From Prosapia bicincta (lineage: Eukaryota; Arthropoda; Insecta; Hemiptera; Cercopidae): a stretch of 64,000 nucleotides of DNA. The position numbers and the translations under genes were made by a program. Position 1 is the first letter of the stretch, and each line of letters opens with the position of its first letter. The notes beneath the pieces are model-generated. The model had not been told where the DNA came from. It did no database searches and saw only the letters and a list, made by a program, of their open reading frames with translations. Location of the stretch: positions 104,064,233-104,128,232 of the forward strand of contig JBAIZL010000003.1 of NCBI GenBank assembly GCA_036971475.1, given 5' to 3'. This document shows, one piece after another, positions 42,628 to 53,200 of this stretch.

Positions 42628-44793
42628 CCCTTTCAGACCTAATGATGCCATATGGCGTCGTCAACATTATTCTTCATAAAATAACACTAAAATTGCCCAA
42701 CGATTCCATTTGGCGTCATAGATCATACGATGCTTTTATACTTTTAGGCTGGCAACAAATAATGTTGTTCTCGCTGATCAAGTATGGCTTCAGAAATGGT
42801 CAGCTGTTGTTTACTTCTACAACTTCTACCACTTGTAGTGTAGGTTATGAGAAGCAGTGTGTTTTAGCTCTATTACCAAATAAATGATTATATTTTCTTA
42901 ATGTTTTAGTGGTGGATTATCAAAATTAAAGGTTATATATCCTAACTAACATTTAAAATTTAATTGTACTAAGTTTTATTTTTAGTAATATTTTTTTCTA
43001 ACCTTATGACTCCAGTTGGCCTCATCAGACTGTTGGTTAGGTTAAGTTTTTTGTTTTTACATAGAAGACAATACTTATGAAACCGTTCATATTAGTGTTA
43101 GGTGATAGTGTAATTTAGTAATTAGTGTTGTTTTTATCAATTTTCTACAAACTAAGTATTAATTTCATATTTTAATTGTGTTCACAAAATTTGACACCAA
43201 AAGAAATTTTATATTTACTGAATGATGAAAACGTGTCCTGATTTTTCGGATGTAGATTCGGATGAAGAACTGGACGTTGCTGATAGGAACATTTTAAATA
43301 CAAACAATTGCCCTATAAATGATTTAGTCCAAATTGAAAATTTTGTCCCCGAATCATCCTCAAATTACGAAATTGAGTATGAAGATCGTCAGGAACTTCA
43401 AGATGATGATGTGCCTTATACAGTTCGTCTTGAACAAGAAAACGAAACAAAATATAATCACAGCAGAAAAGAGACAAAAACAAAAAATTAAGGGGGACAA
43501 AGGAGATATCAATTACATAAATCGTGTATGCGAGTATGAATTTCCGGAACCGCCTAAAAATCTGTCCCCATATGACTATTTTAAAAAATTTTGTGACAAA
43601 GCCATGATCAAAAATATTTCAGATCAAACAAATTTGTATTCCACTCAGAAAACTGGTAATTGTATAAACACGAGTATTTCAGAAATAGGACAATTTATTG
43701 GTATTCATATTATGCCTGGTATTGTTAGGATGCCTGCTTATCGATTGTATTGGGCATCAACCACTCGACTTGATTTGATTGCAGACACCATGTCCAGAAA
43801 CCGCTTCGAAAAATTGAGAAATTACATTCATATAAATGATAACAGTAGAATGATACCTGCCAGTGATCCAGCTCATGATAAACTATTTAAAATTAGACCC
43901 TTCTATAATGCATTCAATGAAAATTTTAAAAAATTGCCTGTAGAAGAATCTAACGCTGTGGATGAAATGATAATTCCCTTCAAGGGTCGTTCGTCCCTGA
44001 AACAATACATGCAGAAGAAACTACACAAATGGGGGATCAAAATATTCGCTAGAGCTGGAGGCAGCTCAGGAATTGAATATGACACAGAAATATATGTTGG
44101 TAAAACAACTGTGAATAGATGGTTGTTTTATCGGCGGCATTGTAAACAGTTGTGCCATAAAAATTACATGCCACTAATAGAGTTCAAAGCATCTATAAGC
44201 CATGCCTTAATGAGGGCCAACAAGATCATTACAAAGAAAAGAGGTCGTTCATCTCTTTTCCCAGGAGCACCACAGCAACCAGAAAAACGGAGAAATGTAG
44301 CACCACGACCAAATAATGATGTGAGGTATGACCAAATGGGACATTGGCCACAACATTTAGAGCCAAAGCAGCATTGCAAGTATTGTGTCAAAGCCTACGC
44401 AAGAATTAAATGTGAAAAATGTAATGTTTCATTGTGTTTCACTAAAGACAAAAATTGTTTTTATAACTTTCACAACAAGTAGAGAAATGTGCGTGTTAGC
44501 CTAAAACCATAACTTTTGTGTAAATATTATTAATTATTTTTAGTTTAGCAAAATTTCATTCATTATCAATTATTTAAACCAAATAAATAAGACTTATATG
44601 TAAATTAGATTAACATAGGTAGTAAGATTGATTTTTACTATAAGTGACCAATGATGCCATATGGAATCAGTTAATTTTTGGAAAACGGGGTGAGTATAAA
44701 TTTTGAAAAAATATTTTTATGATGTACTACTTAATATAAAAGATCTGTGTAATTTATTTTTTTTCTATGGTAACTAAATTGAGGCTGAAAGGG
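42628..44793 (+). mobile_element. piggyBac-type transposon inserted in the LTR
   Basis: The termini CCCTTTCAG (left) and CTGAAAGGG (right) are flanked by ATAA (42624-42627) and CTAA (44794-44797), a decayed TTAA-type duplication. The other LTR keeps the empty site at about 48999-49020 (CCTCTATTATAATGAGTC). Both ends carry the subterminal repeat AATGATGCCATATGG (42640 and 44649), a possible transposase-binding site. Length is 2.17 kb. Confidence 0.9.
43222..44482 (+). pseudogene. piggyBac transposase, frameshifted and internally deleted
   Basis: The acidic start MMKTCPDFSDVDSDEELD is in one frame until KETKTKN, then a one-base shift near 43489 moves it to the frame ending at 44482. The N-terminal and first catalytic part is present: PYDYFKKFC, IGIHIMPGIVRMPAYRLYW, VDEMIIPFKGRSSLKQYM (catalytic Asp), HKWGIKIFARAG and YDTEIYVGKTT. 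It then jumps directly to VNRWLFYRRHC, so about 150-180 residues with the remaining catalytic aspartates are missing. The C-terminal cysteine-rich finger is intact: CKYCVKAYARIKCEKCNVSL, CFTKDKNCFYNFH. It cannot transpose itself but could still bind transposon ends. Confidence 0.9.
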
Positions 44794-45979
44794 CTAACGA
44801 GTCTTACTACTCTAAATTGTATTTCTCTTTTGGGCAGCAACAGTTTTTATTTAATTTAGCCTAAATTGATTTTAATTTTGGTTTAGCACAAGCTCTCTTA
44901 ATCTCGAGTTATCTGTTAGGTTTTAAATTTTGAATACTGAAATCTTATTTGGCACTTTAAAGTACACGAACAAAAAAAATCTAAGCTATAAATGTTATAA
45001 ACTATGTTACAAATTAATTTATTTCTAAGTAAAATTGTTCCTTAATATTCTTTCTAAATGTTTTCTTTTATAGTTTAATTTTATAATAAATTCACTGGTT
45101 TCTTTTCTTTTATAAATGTCTGATTGCAAAATTTCAAAATCTAGTAATGGATCTAGCCTAGATGCTTAAGTGTTTTAGATTGCAGATTCCACTTTTCGGC
45201 CTTTATCAAAATATTTAATAAGATCTTTTTAAATAAATAGTTTTATGTAATTTTCTTGAAAGTATTTTGTAGTGTTAATTGAATTCGAGACTAACACTCC
45301 CGCACTAAGTTTGAATTCGTTAAATTTTATTGGCCAATTCTGAAACACGTCTGTCTTGCTTGAGTAGGTGTGTGCAACAGCGACGCTAAGCAACGCATTT
45401 AAAAATGGCTAAAACCAACTAATTCCTTTTTTTAATCCTTGTTACCGGCTTTACGGATGCTGTATTCACTGCCTTTGGTACATTTCATGTTCTTAATAAC
45501 TAGATTTTAATTTCTTTGGAGGTAACTGCATTTAAATATTATATCTCCCGACTAAGTTTAAATTATCAGCTGTTTTATTCACAATGTGCACACTTCACTG
45601 AAAACGTTAGCCAACCCGTCTTGGTCTATTTGTGCAATCTTAAAAGGGTTTCACTTTTCTTAACACTTGAAGGCTTTTACTTTTATTTACATTGTTTTAG
45701 TGTTCTTTTCAAACTGTTACAGATTAAATTGTTTCTATTATATTGTTTTTTTTTTTATAGTGGCTATTGTTCTAAACTTGTGATTAAATGTTACGATTTT
45801 GCCAATTTAGGTTATATTTACATTTTTCTCTTTTTTCATAATTGGTTATTTTATGGTTTGAATTTACTTACATATTTATATTATATTATAAATAGTGCCT
45901 TTCTTACTTGCTATTCCAAAATGTTACATAGTCCCAAAATTTAGATAAAAAAATTTTGATTTCAAAATTCCTTTCTTTT

Positions 45980-46990
45980 TTTTATCTCAATTTCCACATT
46001 TTGGAAATCACCTCTTAATATTTTTGTTTGTTTGCTGCTCTTCAATTACTTATTACTTAACTTATCTTCTAACAATACACTATACTTATAACTAACATTC
46101 AATCAACAATTCTAACATATAGTAACAATAAATCATGTTCTGGTATTTACAATTCATTCTACATTTTTTTTTTTTTTATATTGGAATCTTTCCAATCATA
46201 AGTCCTATTCCATATTTATTTAACATATATCCTCAGATACCGTGTCTTTAAATTCCAGCCTATCCCGGTCACAGTATGTCTAGGCTTGCTTATAGGTTAG
46301 GTCTTTGTTCTGATTTTTCTTTCTTACTTTTGGTACATTCTATATTTCTTTTGGTCAAATTGGTTATAACATTTCTCTTTCCCTTATTTCTGTTTATTAC
46401 TTGTTTATTATTTATCTCATATTTATTTTGCTTTTAGCTTCATCTAACTCTCAGTTCTAAGTTAGTATTTTATCTCCCCTTCCAATCTCACATCCAGTTC
46501 AATTATTTTCTTATATCATCTCAGTTTATTTTGTTTGAAGTTTAACATCTAATATTTTTAAAGGTTGCAATCTTATATCCTCTATTTGATCATATCTATA
46601 ATTCCTTCGATCACACTATCCCTATATCAATGAATATAAATTTTGTTTTAATACTTATTTATCATAGATTCATTTTTTTTATAATATATAATATATACAA
46701 CGAAGTTCCATTATTTCTCAACGCAGATTCCCCCTTACAATACGACGAAGTTTAAATACACAATTACCATATTTGTAATACAACGATGCTTCAATATTTA
46801 TTATCATAGATTCATATTTATCTCTTATTCATTATTCTCAATATTCGACGAAGTTACCATTAAATTATCGTAGATATAGTTACCATCCCTTAAAACTTAT
46901 CTCCTGCTAACGTTTTCTTATACAAATAGTCACCTAGAGTTTATTCATATTGCTTCCTTCATCTATATTTAATATCTCCCTTCCTGTTTT
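45980..46990 (-). other. Internal gypsy region without coding sequence
   Basis: Between the 3' LTR and the protease remnant. No reverse transcriptase, RNase H or integrase motif was found on either strand. Repeated short phrases such as CGACGAAGTT occur near 46690-46870. Confidence 0.5.
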
Positions 46991-47273
46991 ATTGATTTTT
47001 TTATTTTCCAATATCCAGTTCTCCTGGATACATGTCACATTACTGCCTGTGCCTATTAATACCTGTAAATTTGTTTCCTTTATTTTAATTTTTATTTCTG
47101 GGTTTCATATCAATTCCTAAATTATAATTTCTCTCCTCATCCTCTTGTTCCAAAAATTGCCTATTTATAAGTACATTATTTATAATCAAATTATTACTAT
47201 ATTTGGAGCTCTTATTAAATTTCATCACTGGTAACCTCATTCGTTCTTCTTGATGCCCCTTTTTCTGATCCAA
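46990..47273 (-). pseudogene. Gypsy aspartic protease remnant
   Basis: The minus-strand reading INNVLINRQFLEQEDEE lies in the frame 47273-47085. It is followed after a stop by IKETNLQVLIGTGSNVTCIQ (about 47095-47030). Retroviral-type proteases have L-I/V-D-T-G-A/S; here the catalytic Asp reads Gly (LIGTGSNV), so the enzyme would be dead. It lies directly after gag as expected. Confidence 0.7.
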
Positions 47274-47293
47274 GGCGATGATATCAGTGTTTT

Positions 47294-48497
47294 TTAGTTT
47301 TCCAACTGACTGTGGGAACCATCCTTTTTTCTTGTCCCCACGCCTTTCCTTGCCTCAACACTGTTAACTTCTCTATTGTATCTCTCATTTGTTCCATAGT
47401 TTCTGTTTATTCTATTTTCTCGGTCATTCTCATATCCTGGTCCTCGATCAACATTTCCCCTCATGTAATCTTTAATTCTTTTATTAAAAAATTGGACATA
47501 TTGCTTCCCTTCGTCTCTATATCCATTATTTCCACTCCTTCCTGCTATTTCTCCCTGTCCTGGAAATATTCTATTTCCCTGCTGCCTAATTTTTTCTTCA
47601 CCCCTTCTAGGTGGAAATCTGTTAATGTTTTGCTCATATCTAGGGGTAGGCCTATTCCATTGTCCCCTATTTCTTTGCCTTATGTCATCATTACGCTCCT
47701 CTATGTCCTCTTCATTCAACATTCTCTCCATTTCACTTATGGTCTTTATATTCTGCACCCTTTTCGACAACTGGATTCCCTCATTAAAGTGCCGGCTTAA
47801 TCTCCGGACTATTTCTTCTTCACTTTGCGGCAGTGTCATGTTTTTCAATATTGTTTTCTACTTTCTCTATCTCTTTTTTATTAATTTCTATCACATCAGC
47901 TATTATTTCTTTTGTTTCCTCAAAATTTGTCTTAATCTTCTCCTCTAATTCTTTATCTTTCTCCTCTAAGTCTCTTCTCACATCCTCTATTACAGTATTA
48001 TTCTCTGTCCTCAACTGTCGCCTCATATCCTCTATCATTTTCCTATTATCCTGTCTTATTTCATCTGTTATGAATTTTAAATTCTCCTTCATCTCTCTCA
48101 TTTCGTCTCTATTTTCCTCTAATTTCTCATTTAACTTCCGGTTCATATCCTTCATCTCCCCTTTTATTTCTTTTAATAAGTTCTGGTTGCTTTCGGACAT
48201 TTTCTTAATCCACTCATCATTATTTCTACTTCCACTTTCACTACCCCTTCGTTCCTGTTCAGTTTGTACAAGTAGTAGTCCCCTAGCTTCCTCTACCTCA
48301 ATGTTTGGCATATCTGTGCCTTCCATTTCTATTTCCTGTACTTCCAAGCTTGTCCCTTTTTCCAGTTCTATTTGGCCTATGGTAGTTTCTTCTTCCTTTT
48401 CGTCTATTTTCTCCTTTAAAGTCACATACTTTCCTTTTGCAGCCTCCCCAATTTCTGTACCTTTTTTAGGTCTACTATGTTTATTATATTCCTCCAT
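47294..48497 (-). pseudogene. Gypsy gag: coiled coil and C-terminal part, broken
   Basis: The frame at 48497-47820 is a highly charged coiled coil (NQNLLKEIKGEMKDMNRKL, NREEMREMKE-like heptads, DLEEKDKELEEKIKTNFEET). The overlapping frame at 47848-47294 continues with LPQSEEEIVRRLSRHFNEGI and KTISEMERMLNEEDI, the capsid-end pattern of arthropod gypsy gag. An Arg/Gly/Asn-rich RNA-binding tail follows (RGQWNRPTPRYEQNINRFPP) instead of a zinc knuckle. The central capsid region between the two frames appears deleted. Gag would package the element RNA. Confidence 0.75.
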
Positions 48498-48759
48498 CCT
48501 TTCCGTCCTTTTAGCTTTCTCCCCCCCTTAAATTGTATGCACCGGTTTCAGATTCCATTATATTTTCTTATATAAAACTTCAAAACCCCCTTTTATATTT
48601 AAATTTTGAAATTAATTAAAAATGTCGACTTATGATTGTAAAGTCCTGAAAGGTAAACAATATTTAGTACAAATATACAATTATTTATATTATTCAGAGT
48701 GCCTTTTTCTTATTAATCTCATTTTTCTAATGATCGTGCCTACGTTGGTGTGCTAAATG

Positions 48760-50057
48760 TAATAAATTTCTTTTATTATAATAAATTAATCTTTATAATG
48801 TATTTTTCAATAATTTCAATCAAGGTAGGTTAGTAAATTTTCTAATTTATTTTAAGTTAAATAAATTTTCTAGAGCTTTCTTTTTTTTAATAACAAGTTT
48901 AATGTATCACTTGAAACAATTTCTTAGCAATTATAAGTTCTTTTAATAAATTACAATTTTTTTCTTTTTTTTAGGTTTTACAAATTTACTATAAGTGTCC
49001 TCTATTATAATGAGTCTTAATACTCTAAATTGTATTTCTCTTTTGGGCAGCAACAGTTTTGATTTAATTTAGCCTAAATTGATTTTAATTTTGGTTTAGC
49101 ACAAGCTCTCTTAATCTCAGGTTATCTGGTAGGTTTTAAATTTTGAATAATGAAATCTTATTTGGCACTTTAAAGTACAAGAACAAAAAAATCTAAGCTA
49201 TAAATGTTATAAACTATGTTACAAATTAATTTATTTCTATGTAAAATTGTTCCTTAATATTCTTTCTAAATGTTTTCTTTTATAGTTTAATTTTATAATA
49301 AATTCACTGGTTTCTTTTCTTTTATAAATGTCTGATTGCAAAATTTCATAATATAGTAATGGATCTAGCCTAGATACTTAAGTGTTTTAGATTGCAGATT
49401 CCACTTTTCGGCCTTTATCTAAATATTTAATAAGATCTTTTTAAATAAATAGTTTTATGTAATTTTCTTGAAAGTATTTTGTAGTGTTAATTGAATTCGA
49501 GACTAACACTCCCGCACTAAGTTTGAATTCGTTAAATTTTATTGGGCAATTCTGAAACACGTCTGTCTTGCTTGAGTAGGTGTGTGCAACAGCGACGCTA
49601 AGCAACGCATTTAAAAATGGCTAAAACCAACTATTTCCTTTTTTTTAATCCTTGTTACCGGCTTTACGGATGCTGTATTCACTGCCTTTGGTACATTTCA
49701 TGTTCTTAATAACTAGATTTTAATTTCTTTGGAGGTAACTGCATTTAAATATTATATCTCCCGACTAAGTTTAAATTATCAGCTGTTCTATTCACAATGT
49801 ACGCACTTCACTGAATACGTTAGCCAACCCGTCTTGGTCTATTTGTGCAATCTTAAAATGGTTTCACTTTTCTTAACACTTAAAGGCTTTTACTTTTATT
49901 TACATTGTTTTAGTGTTCTTTTCAAACTGTTACAGATTAAATTGTTTCTATTATATTGTTTTTTTTTTATAGTGGTTATTGTTCTAAACTTGTGATTAAA
50001 TGTTACGATTTTGCCAATTTAGGTTATGTTTACATTTTTCTCTTTTTTCATAATTGG
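48760..50057 (-). repeat. Gypsy 5' LTR (right copy)
   Basis: Homologous to the left LTR and lacking the piggyBac. It includes the conserved block GAATTCGAGACTAACACTCC (49494) and GTGTGTGCAACAGCGACGC (49579), both also in the left LTR. Small open frames inside it are not genes. Confidence 0.75.
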
Positions 50058-50088
50058 TTATATACTATAATATGTATTCTTGTGTATC

Positions 50089-50180
50089 AATAAAGAAATA
50101 AAACAATTTACAAATACAAGAATAATACAACAAATTCAATGAATTATTCTTGTATTTGTAAATTGTTTTATTTCTTTATT
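50089..50180. repeat. Perfect 38-bp-arm hairpin
   Basis: 50089-50126 is the reverse complement of 50143-50180 (AATAAAGAAATAAAACAATT and onward), with a 16-nt loop. It lies at the broken edge of the right LTR and may be the foldback end of another element. Confidence 0.8.
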
Positions 50181-50190
50181 ATATATATAG

Positions 50191-50262
50191 GACCGAGTGG
50201 CCGAGACGGGAGACGGACCCACGGCTATAGCCGGTTCCAGAATTGCTCTCTTCTCGTGACGG
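50191..50262 (+). repeat. tRNA-derived SINE head (Leu/Ser-like)
   Basis: GAGTGGCCGAGACGG (50195) matches a type-II tRNA A box, and CCGGTTCCAGAATTG (50231) a B box, at a spacing of about 22 nt. The body is unusually GC-rich for the region and followed by a T-rich stretch. No intact cloverleaf or anticodon arm, so it is a SINE or tRNA pseudogene. Confidence 0.45.
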
Positions 50263-50483
50263 CGGTGGCAAGAATTTTTTTTTTAAGGGGCGGACGGATG
50301 GCGTGGTATATATATATCATGAACAGCAACAAGATTTCGATATATATATATATATATATATATTTGTTTATTTATACATATATTACACATATGAAACGCA
50401 GGTGCGTTTCAGAGGCCAAATGACATTACATTGAAATACAATAAACCTGTTCCAATTGAAAAAGCTATCTTCTGAGGCCACAC

Positions 50484-50700
50484 TTACCTGTCAATATCTG
50501 CCCTTGAGAGCCATTGTAAAAAGACAGATAAACGCCTCTTTAGTGTGTTTAAGGTGGCGTCTATTTGAGGCAACAGATTACTACCGTACATGGTTACATT
50601 GTTAAGTAGCAGGTAATAAATGAACCTTGAACAATAAAATGGGTGAGACACATGCATTCTTTGATATTTCAATAATGGAGTCATATTCATCTGTTTTTTA
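50484..50700 (-). pseudogene. Second gypsy element: reverse transcriptase start, decayed
   Basis: The minus-strand frame contains NNVTMYGSNLLPQIDATLNT and LKRRLSVFLQWLSRADIDR. This matches the gypsy RT segment LPRIDDTLDxLxxAxxFSTLDLxSxYWQ, in which the first catalytic Asp follows FSTL; here that stretch is altered (FLQWLSRADID). It is a fragment only, followed by a donor-like GTAAG that is probably chance. Confidence 0.6.
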
Positions 50701-51142
50701 CTGTTTGACTATACTTCTTTGCACTTCACTTGAGGTAGTCCTTTAGGTACCTGGCAGAAAAGCTTGGTGTTTCCAGTGTCCATACACTGTTGAACTACAT
50801 CAGTACTCTCTCGAGAAACGCTCCTAATTTGAAATAAGTCTTCCTATGTAGTTAATGATTCCCTAACTTTGTAATGCATAGTTTGACCCGTAAGAATGTT
50901 TCCTTCAATTTTAACTCCGATTATCATCTGGTTCTGAAGGAAAATTGTGATAAGTTCTAATTGAGATTACTCGTGCCGACATCTTTTCCATGGTGACAGA
51001 TGAAGTCTTCCTTCCCATAGTTTAAATTCTTTCTCCTAGATCAACTTTAAATCCATATTCAATCTTAATATCCATTAATCACTTAAACAATAGTTTATGA
51101 CTATCCAAACTTTATATTTAGTAAATTTGTTAAAACTTACTG

Positions 51143-51188
51143 AGACAGAACGTTTTCGATCGCTATGTGCCGATCTTCATCAGTATCT
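51143..51188 (-). ncRNA. Hammerhead-like motif, PLE-8 left arm
   Basis: Minus strand: helix I AGATA with TGTCT (one U-G pair), core CTGATGA plus A, helix II GATCG-GCACATAG-CGATC, GAA, helix III AACGTT, C. This is the closest match to a consensus hammerhead core in the window. Confidence 0.75.
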
Positions 51189-51406
51189 TCTGCTTGGAGA
51201 TGTTGGATCAAGTGGTGATGGTTTTAAAGGTAGGTTTTCGATAGTATCAAAGAGTATGTGTGATTTCATAAACAAAACAACAAACAAAATAGCCCGCAAA
51301 TTTCAAAAAATAGGTTACAAAATAGCGTACAAAACCAATAACAATTGATACTATCGAAAACCTACCTTTAAAACCGTCACCGCTTGACCCAACATCTCCA
51401 AGCAGA

Positions 51407-51452
51407 AGACACTGGTGAAGATCGGCACATAGCGATCGAAAACATTCTGTCT
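51407..51452 (+). ncRNA. Hammerhead-like motif, PLE-8 right arm
   Basis: Helix I AGACA (51407-51411) with TGTCT (51448-51452), fully Watson-Crick. Core CTGGTGA plus A, the same helix II, GAA, AACATT, C. Confidence 0.65.
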
Positions 51453-51630
51453 CAGTAAGTTTTAAATTTACTAAATATAAAGTTCGGATAGTCATAAACT
51501 ATTGTTTAAGTGATTAATAAGATTCACCGAACGTAATGGACTACAAAATTCAAGAATTTAATATCCATCCTGTGTATCACATCCTTTTCAATATTGGTCA
51601 ATAATACTCGATGGTTGTGAGTCCCCTGAT

Positions 51631-51828
51631 CTAGAAGGAGTCAATTGTCTCTGTGTAGATATGTGCATTCTCTTGTATAGTGTTCTGTAGAAACCATATC
51701 ATTACCAAAATATTCCAATCATGGGGAATTAGATCAGAGCGTATGATGGACATAGATGCACTTGTATCTATGAGCATATTTCTTGGTTGTCCATCTTCCC
51801 TACATTCAAGCGTCCTGCAGTGATCCAA
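51631..51828 (-). pseudogene. Second gypsy element: aspartic protease fragment
   Basis: The frame reads MDHCRTLECREDGQPRNMLI, DTSASMSIIRSDLIPHDWN. LIDTSASMSII is the active-site stretch of a retroelement protease (usual L-I-D-T-G-A-S); the Asp is kept and the Gly has become Ser. Upstream on the minus strand (about 52025-51985) is a worn zinc knuckle, GHPETKC, as expected at the end of gag. Confidence 0.7.
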
Positions 51829-52072
51829 CCCTAATGTTTGTATCTGAGACCTTCAAGGATAGTGGGTTTTCAGTTTCCCCTTCCCATCAACATCTTTAGT
51901 TTTTCTATTGCTTCTATAGTTCAATCATCATAATCACAGACGCTATTGTACCTCTTTAGATGACCCCTTGAAATGTCATATTGGCAATAGTAAGGTTTGT
52001 ACACTTAGTCTCAGGATGGCCAAGGGCTCTTTCAAAGCTTGTAACCAGTCCTCCATTCTAGACTCTAAACTG

Positions 52073-52818
52073 CAGGCACGTATCCACGATGGGGCAATCG
52101 CCCCCTCCCCCCACTCTCAAGAACTTCGGGTTAAAAATCAACAATATATTATTAAATTAGGACTCTTTTCGATAATTAAGTTATTATATATTCTCAAATA
52201 TAAAATCCTAACTGTAATAAATATAATAATTTTGTAACATTGTAATGCTCTTTGAATAATTACAAAAATAGAATCACTTATCAAATACTAGTCTATGTTT
52301 ATAAATACGCTCGAATTTTAACTCGTCTTTTATTGTAAATAAAAAACAAAATTTTATTTTTAATTTGAAAATGTGACGCGTTCTTTTGGCATACCCTCGT
52401 AAACGTCTAAAAGTTTTAACAACAGATAGCCCTAGTGAAGCTTAGTCTCGAACATATGATTTTCAATACGTAATTTTCCAAGCGTAATATTCACAATTGA
52501 CTCCGGAATTGTTCGTGTTGGAAGAATAACTACTTATATTAATTAATAAACAATTTTTATTATAATAGCTTATTATAAAATTAATAATATTCTCTAGCCA
52601 TAAGTGTTATCGAAACTGAAATAATTATTTATTAAAAAGTCTAATTTGCTACGAATTTTAATCACGTTACCGATTTCTAACGCAAGCGTAGAAAGAACTT
52701 TTTCTGTTCTATGTTTTTACATACACGCACGCGCGCGCACACACACACACATATTTTATATATATATAAAATACGTCGATCACCCCCCCCCCAAAGCAAG
52801 TCGCTGGATACATGCATG
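52073..52818 (+). mobile_element. hAT-type element, internally deleted
   Basis: The ends CAGGCACGTATCCA (52073) and, reversed, CATGCATGTATCCA (52818) form imperfect terminal repeats. AACTG directly flanks both sides (52068-52072, 52819-52823), shorter than the usual 8-bp hAT duplication. Near 52669-52712 the plus strand encodes PISNASVERTFSVLC, the signature of the hAT C-terminal dimerisation domain. The rest of the transposase is missing. A (CG)n/(CA)n tract lies at 52721-52752. It is inserted in the gag region of the second gypsy element. Confidence 0.75.
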
Positions 52819-52829
52819 AACTGGGAGCT

Positions 52830-53200
52830 AACTTACTCTCTAATTTACTGGAACTGGCAACTAAGATACTAACTTATTTCTTTAAAGTGTTTAACTATCT
52901 CCCAAATAACTCTCTTTATTTTCTAAACTCTTAAAATATTCCTCTAACTTATGTGATAGTTTGTTCTCCAGAGAAGTTGTTATTTTTTTAAAATAATATT
53001 TTCTAAATCAGTTGAATTTTCCATTAATTTATTCTCTAAAGCAGTTGAATTTTCGATGAGGTCTTTCTTCAGATTTTCTAATATTTTCCCCAATTCATTG
53101 CTGCCACTAACTGTTGTTTAAAAGAACATTCTCTAGAACTTCTCCTGCTCCCACTAAGGAATTTGGGAGCCACTGCTGCAGTAGTTTTATATCCACTACA
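52830..53200 (-). pseudogene. Second gypsy element: gag coiled-coil fragment
   Basis: Minus strand: GSNELGKILENLKKDLIENS, TALENKLMENSTDLEN. The repeated LENxLxEN heptads resemble the N-terminal coiled coil of gypsy gag and lie upstream of the knuckle and protease fragments at 51985 and 51631. Frame changes follow. Confidence 0.55.

Larger units (their letters stand above)
42365..50057 (-). mobile_element. Ty3/gypsy-type LTR element, gag-protease only, with piggyBac in its 3' LTR
   Basis: Two long direct repeats are visible: 42365-42627 plus 44798-45850 (left, 3' LTR) and 48760-50057 (right, 5' LTR). They are about 95% similar by eye and 1.3 kb long. Just inside the 5' LTR the minus strand has CACCAACGTAGGCACG, resembling a gypsy primer-binding site (CCAACGTGGGGC type). 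The left LTR continues about 130 bp beyond the homology, to a purine-rich tract near 45975-45990, so the right LTR has lost its outer end. The internal region (45980-48759) has gag and protease only. No reverse transcriptase or integrase was seen, so it is a deleted, non-autonomous copy. Confidence 0.75.
51076..51557. mobile_element. PLE-8: inverted Penelope insertion with 11-bp target-site duplication
   Basis: TTAATATCCAT occurs at 51065-51075 and 51558-51568. The arms 51076-51247 and 51344-51517 are inverted repeats around a 96-nt centre coding for INKTTNKIARKFQKIGYKIA and YKTNNN, the PLE segment just before the endonuclease. After the right arm the element continues to an ORF start, ATGGACTACAAAATTCAAGA (51537), and ends there, at the same point where PLE-2 ends. 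It is inserted in the decayed gypsy element. Confidence 0.85.

Noticed and set aside
45516..45944. 142-codon hydrophobic frame, with a related one at 49729-49995
   Set aside because: Lies inside the gypsy LTR in both copies, on the antisense strand; T-rich composition alone gives hydrophobic residues.
47833..48531. 232-codon Ser/Phe-rich plus-strand frame
   Set aside because: Shadow of the purine-rich gag coiled coil on the other strand.
50191..50262. Functional tRNA gene
   Set aside because: A and B boxes are present but no complete cloverleaf or anticodon arm; treated as a SINE head.
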